Positions 59,352 to 64,000 of a stretch of 64,000 bases of DNA are shown here, in pieces (position 1 is the stretch's first letter; the number at the start of each line of letters is the position of its first letter). Under the pieces are notes generated by a model. It was not told where the DNA came from. It worked only from the letters and a program-made list of their open reading frames with translations, and made no database searches. Source of the DNA: Mycolicibacterium llatzerense (GTDB lineage Bacteria; Actinomycetota; Actinomycetes; Mycobacteriales; Mycobacteriaceae). Where the stretch lies: positions 1 through 64,000 of the forward strand of contig NZ_JXST01000036.1 of assembly GCF_000878195.1 (NCBI RefSeq). The letters are read 5' to 3'. A program made the translations under genes and the position numbers.

Positions 59352-60507
59352 CGACCGCGACGCCCTGATGACGGTGCGCGCCGCGGTCGACCCCGCGCAC
59401 GGCGGGGACGACGTGATCGGCCGCTTCTACAACCGGTGGTTCGCCAGCGACCTGTCGGCGCGCGACCTGTTCCCCCCGGAGCTGGCCACGCAGCGCACCG
59501 CCTTCAGCCAGGCGCTGTTCTGGGTGCTCGGTGAGTTCATCGAGCAGCGCGCCGAGGAACCGGTCGCGTTCCTGGCGCAGCTCGGCCGGGATCACCGTAA
59601 ATACGGTGTCGGGCAACAGCATTACGCGGCGCTGCACGACGCACTGCTGGCCACTCTGCGCGACGAGCTCGGCGCGAGCTGGGATGCTCGGGTCGCCGAG
59701 GCCACCACGCACGCCGTGGATCTGATCGTCGGGGTCATGCGCGGCGCCGCCGATTCCGAACAGACCCCGCCCTACGTCGACGGCACCGTCGTCGAGCATC
59801 TGCGCGTCACCCGCGACGTGTCGGTGGTGCGGCTGCAACTGGACCAGGCCCTGTCGTATCACGCCGGCCAGTACGTCGCGGTGCAGGTGCCGCAGTGGCC
59901 GCGGCGCTGGCGGCACCTGAGTCCGTCGATGCCGTCCGATGCCAGTGGTGCCATCGAGTTCCACATCCGGTCAGTGAGCGGCGGCATGGTGAGCACCGCG
60001 ATCGTCAACCAGACCGCACCCGGTGACCGCTGGCGACTGTCCAATCCCCATGGCGGCATGCATGTTTCGCGCTCCGACGGCGATGTGCTCATGGTTGCCG
60101 GCAGCACCGGCCTGGCCCCACTGCGCGCGCTGCTGATGAACCTGTGCCGCGAGGCCGAGAACCCGCGCGTGCACCTGTTCTTCGGCGGCCGCTACCCCTG
60201 CGACCTCTACGACCTGCGCACGCTGTGGGAGATCGCCGCCACCAATCCGTGGCTGTCGGTCACGCCGGTGTCCGAATACACCAGTGACCCACCGTGGGCC
60301 GACGATTACCCCGACGTACAGCCGCCGCGCGGACTGCACGTCCGGCAGACAGGGCTGCTGCCCGACGTGGTGACCAGCTACGGCAGCTGGGGCGACCGGC
60401 AGATCCTGCTGTGCGGCGGCCCGCAGATGGTCACCGCGACCAAAGCCGCCCTGATCGCCAAAGGCGCACCACCAGAACGCATTCAGCACGATCCGTTGGC
60501 CCACTGA
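59341..60507 (+). CDS. Type II flavohaemoglobin-like oxidoreductase (Rv0385-like)
   Basis: A 388-aa protein with an N-terminal globin domain (about 1-135; Tyr30 in RFYNRWF and proximal His85 in GRDHRKYGV) fused to a ferredoxin-NADP reductase-type domain (from about 150; NAD segment GSTGLAPLRALL and CGGPQMV). The FAD-binding motif reads RHLSPSMPS rather than the usual RxYS of NO-dioxygenase flavohaemoglobins, so it belongs to the unusual type II group described for M. tuberculosis Rv0385. Role may be redox or electron transfer rather than NO detoxification. The ATG overlaps the CYTH stop by 11 nt. Confidence 0.85.
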   Translation: MGLDDRDALMTVRAAVDPAHGGDDVIGRFYNRWFASDLSARDLFPPELATQRTAFSQALFWVLGEFIEQRAEEPVAFLAQLGRDHRKYGVGQQHYAALHDALLATLRDELGASWDARVAEATTHAVDLIVGVMRGAADSEQTPPYVDGTVVEHLRVTRDVSVVRLQLDQALSYHAGQYVAVQVPQWPRRWRHLSPSMPSDASGAIEFHIRSVSGGMVSTAIVNQTAPGDRWRLSNPHGGMHVSRSDGDVLMVAGSTGLAPLRALLMNLCREAENPRVHLFFGGRYPCDLYDLRTLWEIAATNPWLSVTPVSEYTSDPPWADDYPDVQPPRGLHVRQTGLLPDVVTSYGSWGDRQILLCGGPQMVTATKAALIAKGAPPERIQHDPLAH

Positions 60508-60521
60508 CGCTGGAGGAACCG

Positions 60522-61421
60522 ATGGCCGAACTCGACACCGTCGTACTGAGCGACTCCGAGTCCACGATGACGGCGACGTTCGTCCCCGCCGCCGGCATGA
60601 TCGGCACGTCGTTTTCCGATGGCGATGTCGAGTTCCTCGGCCAGCGGCGCGGCCTGGCTGCCTACCTGACCAACGCCAAGACCATGGGCATCCCGCTGCT
60701 GTATCCGTGGGCGAATCGGTTGGGCGCCACCACCTATGACGTCGACGGCGCGGTCGTCACGTTGACGCCCGGCTCCGGCGGCGTACGCGTCGACGCCCAT
60801 GGCTCACCCATGCACGGCGTCCTGGCCGCCTACCCGGGCTGGGTGATCACCGAGCAGTCGCCGAACTCAGTAACTGCCGCAGTCGATTTCAACCGGCCGG
60901 GCCTGCTGGCGTCGTTCCCGTTCCCGCATGTGCTGACGCAACGCGTCACGTTGGTGGGCCGCAGGTTGGCGGTCGAGACCACCGTCCGGCCGTCCACGTC
61001 CGCGGCGGTTCCGCTGTGCTTCGGCTATCACCCGTACCTGACCATTCCCGGCGTGCCTCGGCAAGATTGGGTGCTGGAGACGCCCGCAATGCGGCACCTG
61101 CCGACCGATGATCGCGGGTTGCCTTCCGGCGTGGTTGAGGCTTGGCCGGCGAGTTCCGCGCCGCTCGGCGACACCGCCTACGACGACGGTTTCGACCAGG
61201 TGCCCGACGGCGCGCAATTCATTCTGAGCGGCGGCGACCACCGGATCACGGTGACGTTCGAAACCGGCTACCCCGCCGCGCAACTGTTCGCGCCGCCCGG
61301 CGACGCGCTGGTGGCCATCGAGCCCATGGCCGCGCCCACCGATGCGCTGCGTCGCGGCGGTTATCGCGTCGCGTCCCCGGGCCGACCAGCGGTGGCGCGC
61401 TTCTCCATCTCGGTCAACTGA
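60522..61421 (+). CDS. Aldose 1-epimerase (galactose mutarotase) family protein
   Basis: A 299-aa beta-sandwich protein of the mutarotase family. The two active-site histidines are in GSPMHGVL and FGYHPYL, and the catalytic glutamate is in EPMAAPTDAL. Mutarotases interconvert alpha and beta anomers of hexoses. TGGAGG lies 6-7 nt before the ATG at 60522. The gene follows the flavohaemoglobin gene by 14 nt and is probably in the same operon. Confidence 0.88.
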   Translation: MAELDTVVLSDSESTMTATFVPAAGMIGTSFSDGDVEFLGQRRGLAAYLTNAKTMGIPLLYPWANRLGATTYDVDGAVVTLTPGSGGVRVDAHGSPMHGVLAAYPGWVITEQSPNSVTAAVDFNRPGLLASFPFPHVLTQRVTLVGRRLAVETTVRPSTSAAVPLCFGYHPYLTIPGVPRQDWVLETPAMRHLPTDDRGLPSGVVEAWPASSAPLGDTAYDDGFDQVPDGAQFILSGGDHRITVTFETGYPAAQLFAPPGDALVAIEPMAAPTDALRRGGYRVASPGRPAVARFSISVN

Positions 61422-61458
61422 GTTCCGAAATGTTCGCCGGTGCCGCACACTTTCTGAC

Positions 61459-62184
61459 GTGACTACGCAAGACCGCCTCGACAGGTGGGAACATCGGGCC
61501 GAATGGCCGCTCGCCGCGGTTGCCGCGGTGTTCCTGGCCGCGTACAGCGTGGAGGTCCTCGCTCAGCCGCACGGACTGGTCGCGCGGCTCGTGACGTTGG
61601 CGACCCTATTGGCGTGGGCGGTGTTCACCGCCGACTACGCGGCGCGGCTGTACCTCGCGCCCGACCGTAAGCAGTGGTTCTTCCGGCATCTGGTGGACCT
61701 GGCCATCGTGCTGCTGCCGCTGCTGCGGCCGCTTCGACTGCTGCGCCTGGTCGTCCTGGTCGGTGCCCTGCAGAAAGCCCTCGGCAGCGCCATCCGGGGC
61801 AAGGTGATCATCTACACCATCTCCGGTGCCGTGCTGCTCGTGTACGTCGGGGCGCTGGCGGTATACGAAGCCGAACGCAGCGCACCGGACGCCCACATCA
61901 CCAGCTTCGGACTCGCGGTGTGGTGGGCGATGACCACGATCACCACCGTCGGCTACGGCGATATGTATCCCGTCACCACCACCGGCCGAGTCATGGCCAG
62001 CCTCATGATGATTGGCGGCATCAGCCTGGTCGGTTCGATCACCGCGACCATCGCATCGTGGATCGTGCAGACCGTGTCGGACGACGACCAGAAACAAGAC
62101 GCCGTGACAGCAGCGCACATCGAAGACCTTCGGGGCGAAATTGCCCAACTGCGGGATTTGTTGCGCGACAGGGTGGCTGACTGA
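61459..62184 (+). CDS. Voltage-gated-type potassium channel
   Basis: A 241-aa channel subunit. Four N-terminal hydrophobic segments end in an Arg-containing S4-like helix (RPLRLLRLVVLV, 90-101), followed by the pore module with selectivity filter TVGYGD (163-168) and an S6 helix. A charged C-terminal helix (DLRGEIAQLRDLLRDRVAD) could drive tetramer assembly as a coiled coil. Start GTG 61459 is not preceded by a clear ribosome-binding site. Confidence 0.88.
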   Translation: MTTQDRLDRWEHRAEWPLAAVAAVFLAAYSVEVLAQPHGLVARLVTLATLLAWAVFTADYAARLYLAPDRKQWFFRHLVDLAIVLLPLLRPLRLLRLVVLVGALQKALGSAIRGKVIIYTISGAVLLVYVGALAVYEAERSAPDAHITSFGLAVWWAMTTITTVGYGDMYPVTTTGRVMASLMMIGGISLVGSITATIASWIVQTVSDDDQKQDAVTAAHIEDLRGEIAQLRDLLRDRVAD

Positions 62185-62188
62185 ACGC

Positions 62189-62560
62189 CTAGCCCCGCTG
62201 CGAACTACCGCCCCGCCGCGGCTGCCACAGCACCAATGCGGTGCTGGGCTTGCGGACGCGTTCGAGTTCGGCGGTCACCTCGGCGAGCCGGGACTGCAGC
62301 GCCTCGACCTGATTGGTCAGTTCGATGATGCGCTTGATGCCGGCCAGGTTGACGCCCTCGTCCTGGGACAGGCGCTGCACCTCGCGCAGCAGGTCGACGT
62401 CGTGCTGCGAGTACCGCCGCCCGCCGCCCGAGGTGCGCTCGGGGCTGACCAGGCCGAGCCGGTCGTATGTACGCAGCGTCTGCGCGTGCATACCGGCCAG
62501 CTCGGCGGCCACCGAAATCAGGAAGGTGCGGGCTTCCTCGGCCTTGCGCCGGGCGCTCAT
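62189..62560 (-). CDS. hspR: Heat-shock repressor HspR
   Basis: A 123-aa MerR-family regulator. The N-terminal helix-turn-helix and wing are FLISVAAELAGMHAQTLRTYDRLGLV and RTSGGGRRYS, almost identical to M. tuberculosis HspR as I recall it, followed by the coiled coil and the C-terminal STALVLWQPRR. It represses the dnaK operon and clpB through HAIR sites and acts with DnaK as co-repressor. ATG 62560 overlaps the dnaJ stop by ATGA. It ends 4 nt from the convergent potassium channel gene. Confidence 0.97.
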   Translation of the reverse strand: MSARRKAEEARTFLISVAAELAGMHAQTLRTYDRLGLVSPERTSGGGRRYSQHDVDLLREVQRLSQDEGVNLAGIKRIIELTNQVEALQSRLAEVTAELERVRKPSTALVLWQPRRGGSSQRG

Positions 62561-63747
62561 AGCGACCCGGCCCATCCTGCCCGTGGATCAAATCCACTGG
62601 CCCGCTCCGCCTTTGCGTACGTCTCGAGCGCCTCGGCCGCTTCACCTTCGAGGTTCGGCGGCACGGCCACCTTCACGGTCACCAGCAGGTCGCCATGACC
62701 AGCGTCGGTGCCGCGCTTGGGCACACCGCGCCCACGCACCCGCAGGATGCGTCCATCGGAGGTCCCCTTCGGCACCCGAACACCGACCTTACCTTCCAGC
62801 GTCGGCACGGAAAGCGTTGTCCCCAAAGCCAACTCGTGGAAGCTCACCGGAACGGTGACGGTCAGGTCGTCGCCGTCGCGCCCGAACACCTTGTCGGGCC
62901 GGACGTGCACGGTGACGTACAGGTCGCCCGAGGGCGCCCCGCGAAGACCCGCCTCACCTTGGCCGGCGAGCCGGATGCGCTGACCGTCGGTCACGCCCGG
63001 CGGGATGCGCACGTTGATGGTGCGCGTCCGAGTCGAGACGCCGGTGCCTTTGCACTCGTCACACGGGTGCTCAATGATCGAGCCGGTGCCGCGACAATCG
63101 GTGCACGGCTCCGAGAAGCCGAACGCGCCCTGGTTGCGGTTGATGACGCCCGCGCCGTTGCAGTTCGGGCACACCTTCGGGCTGGTGCCCGGACGCGCGC
63201 CGCTGCCGTGGCAGTTGGTGCATGGTGCCGGGCTGGTCAGGCGCAGCGGCATCGCCACGCCCTTGGTCGCTTCCAGGAAGCTCAGCTCGGTTTCGGTTTC
63301 CAGGTCGTTGCCGCGGCGCGGACGGCTGGGACGCGGCTGCTGCGCACCCCGGCCGAACAGGCCGCCGAACAGGTCACCGATGTTGGCGCCGCCGGTCTGC
63401 CCCGCCTGGTCGAACAGGTCGCCCAGGTTGAAGTCCGACGTCTCGCCGCCGAAACCTCCGAAGCCGCCACCGCCACCGCCGCCACCGAAGCGGCGGCCGA
63501 ATCCACCGTTGGCGAAAAGCCGCCGGGTTTCGTCGTATTCGGCACGCTTGGCGTCGTCGGTCAGAACTTCCTTGGCTTCGGTCGCCGCTTTGTAGCGATC
63601 CTCGGCTGCCGGGTTGTTCGGGTTGCGGTCCGGATGGTTGTCGGCCAGCACCTTGCGCGCGGCGCGCTTGATCTCATCCTTCGTGGCGTCAGAGGTGACG
63701 CCGAGTTCCTTGTAGAAGTCCTTCTCGACCCATTCCCGTTGAGCCAT
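62557..63747 (-). CDS. dnaJ: Chaperone DnaJ
   Basis: A 396-aa type I J-protein: the J-domain with HPD (38-40), a Gly/Phe-rich region (about 75-135), four zinc-finger CxxCxGxG repeats (CTNCHGSG, CPNCNGAG, CTDCRGTG, CDECKGTG) and the C-terminal substrate-binding domain. It stimulates DnaK ATPase and delivers clients. AGGAGGTG lies 4-5 nt before the ATG. Order grpE-dnaJ-hspR is the actinobacterial dnaK operon. Confidence 0.98.
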   Translation of the reverse strand: MAQREWVEKDFYKELGVTSDATKDEIKRAARKVLADNHPDRNPNNPAAEDRYKAATEAKEVLTDDAKRAEYDETRRLFANGGFGRRFGGGGGGGGFGGFGGETSDFNLGDLFDQAGQTGGANIGDLFGGLFGRGAQQPRPSRPRRGNDLETETELSFLEATKGVAMPLRLTSPAPCTNCHGSGARPGTSPKVCPNCNGAGVINRNQGAFGFSEPCTDCRGTGSIIEHPCDECKGTGVSTRTRTINVRIPPGVTDGQRIRLAGQGEAGLRGAPSGDLYVTVHVRPDKVFGRDGDDLTVTVPVSFHELALGTTLSVPTLEGKVGVRVPKGTSDGRILRVRGRGVPKRGTDAGHGDLLVTVKVAVPPNLEGEAAEALETYAKAERASGFDPRAGWAGSL

Positions 63748-63775
63748 GTCGCGTCACCTCCTCAGCGTCGCTCGG

Positions 63776-64000
63776 TTATTCGTTTGATTGTGGTTTCTGT
63801 TCAGTCGCAGCGGTGGCATTGGCGGGCGTGTCGGGCGCATCAGCTGCGGGTTCGGCGTCGACGACACCGACCATCGCGTGCCGCAGCACCTGCTCACCGA
63901 GCTTGTAACCGCGACGCATGACAGTGCCCAACACCGGGTTGGAGCCGTCGCCCTCGTGCTGAACGGCCTCGTGCAGCGACGGGTCGAACTCGTCGCCCTC
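63776..64000 (-). CDS. grpE: Nucleotide-exchange factor GrpE (3' part only)
   Basis: The reading frame covers 74 codons plus the TAA stop (63776-63778) and runs off the window edge. The visible part contains the C-terminal beta-domain signature PVLGTVMRRGYKLGEQVLRHAMVGV, then an Ala/Asp/Pro-rich tail. GrpE releases ADP from DnaK. The 5' end and, presumably, dnaK lie beyond the window. Confidence 0.95.
   Translation of the reverse strand, partial: EGDEFDPSLHEAVQHEGDGSNPVLGTVMRRGYKLGEQVLRHAMVGVVDAEPAADAPDTPANATAATEQKPQSNE

Overview
The window is high-GC actinobacterial DNA with GTG and TTG starts, many 1-4 nt start/stop overlaps (ATGA, GTGA, TGATG) and -10 hexamers of the form TANNNT placed directly before start codons. 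The gene content is mycobacterial: a cyclopropane mycolic acid synthase, CYP126, CYP123 and CYP51 with its ferredoxin, PhoP-PhoR, an MmpL-type transporter, CadI, an EspA-like protein, a DUF732 protein and DnaJ-HspR with ClpB. The mixture of orders that I remember as separate in M. tuberculosis (Rv0757-Rv0778, Rv0881-Rv0883c, Rv0384c-Rv0385, Rv0351-Rv0353) suggests a rapidly growing Mycolicibacterium. Species assignment is inference. I saw no insertion sequence, prophage, CRISPR array or rRNA. One tRNA (Thr, anticodon TGT) is present.

Layout. 1-6.1 kb: end of a mycolic-acid methyltransferase gene, CYP126, purB, a TetR regulator, a Tat-exported esterase and purD, with strong palindromic terminators between convergent pairs. 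6.2-8 kb: an EspA/EspE-like small protein and an unrecognised conserved protein. 8-18.2 kb: the conserved CYP51 neighbourhood, split by a divergent promoter. aldA-SDR-dehydrogenase-CMD-unknown read leftward. A TetR gene, CYP123, SDR, CYP51, ferredoxin and an NTF2-like gene read rightward, followed by adhB and a ketosteroid-isomerase-like gene. Two copies of a TGGACA-NN-TGTCC operator sit at the aldA/TetR divergence, and a KstR-type box lies at adhB. 18.2-27.9 kb: two divergent operons (thiolase, MmpL, SDR, epimerase / hot-dog thioesterase, SDR, P450, crotonase) around a 461-bp regulatory gap with two KstR-type boxes. This looks like an insertion into a locus that is contiguous in M. tuberculosis (Rv0760c-Rv0759c). 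27.9-30.6 kb: HIT protein and PhoR-PhoP, with a clear PhoP box upstream of phoP.

30.7-37.9 kb holds the most unusual content: a protein made of about 28 decapeptide repeats next to phoP, tRNA-Thr, an HNH endonuclease, a three-gene GTGA-coupled cassette (single-pass membrane protein, TPR-AAA+ ATPase, TPR membrane protein), a ThrE-type exporter and a small unknown protein. 37.9-44.1 kb: a secreted DUF4185 protein, a small exported protein, a FadE-like flavoprotein with a divergent TetR and a DUF2236 (MpaB-type) oxygenase. 44.1-47.6 kb: an arsenic operon (cadI/arsI, ACR3, arsC) divergent from arsR, and chrA. 47.6-53.1 kb: lipoproteins, small secreted proteins, a GH76 enzyme, an rRNA methyltransferase, an Rv0883c-like membrane protein and a TetR. 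53.2-55.3 kb: a Rieske oxygenase plus an NAD(P)-binding enzyme. 55.3-64 kb: clpB with a HAIR-like site, a GAP-type membrane protein, a CYTH enzyme, a flavohaemoglobin-like protein, an aldose-1-epimerase-like protein, a K+ channel, hspR, dnaJ and the 3' end of grpE.

Together the genes describe sterol and lipid oxidation under KstR- and TetR-type control, PhoPR regulation, metal(loid) resistance and heat-shock control. All regulatory sites are read by eye from the sequence; none has been tested or scored computationally.
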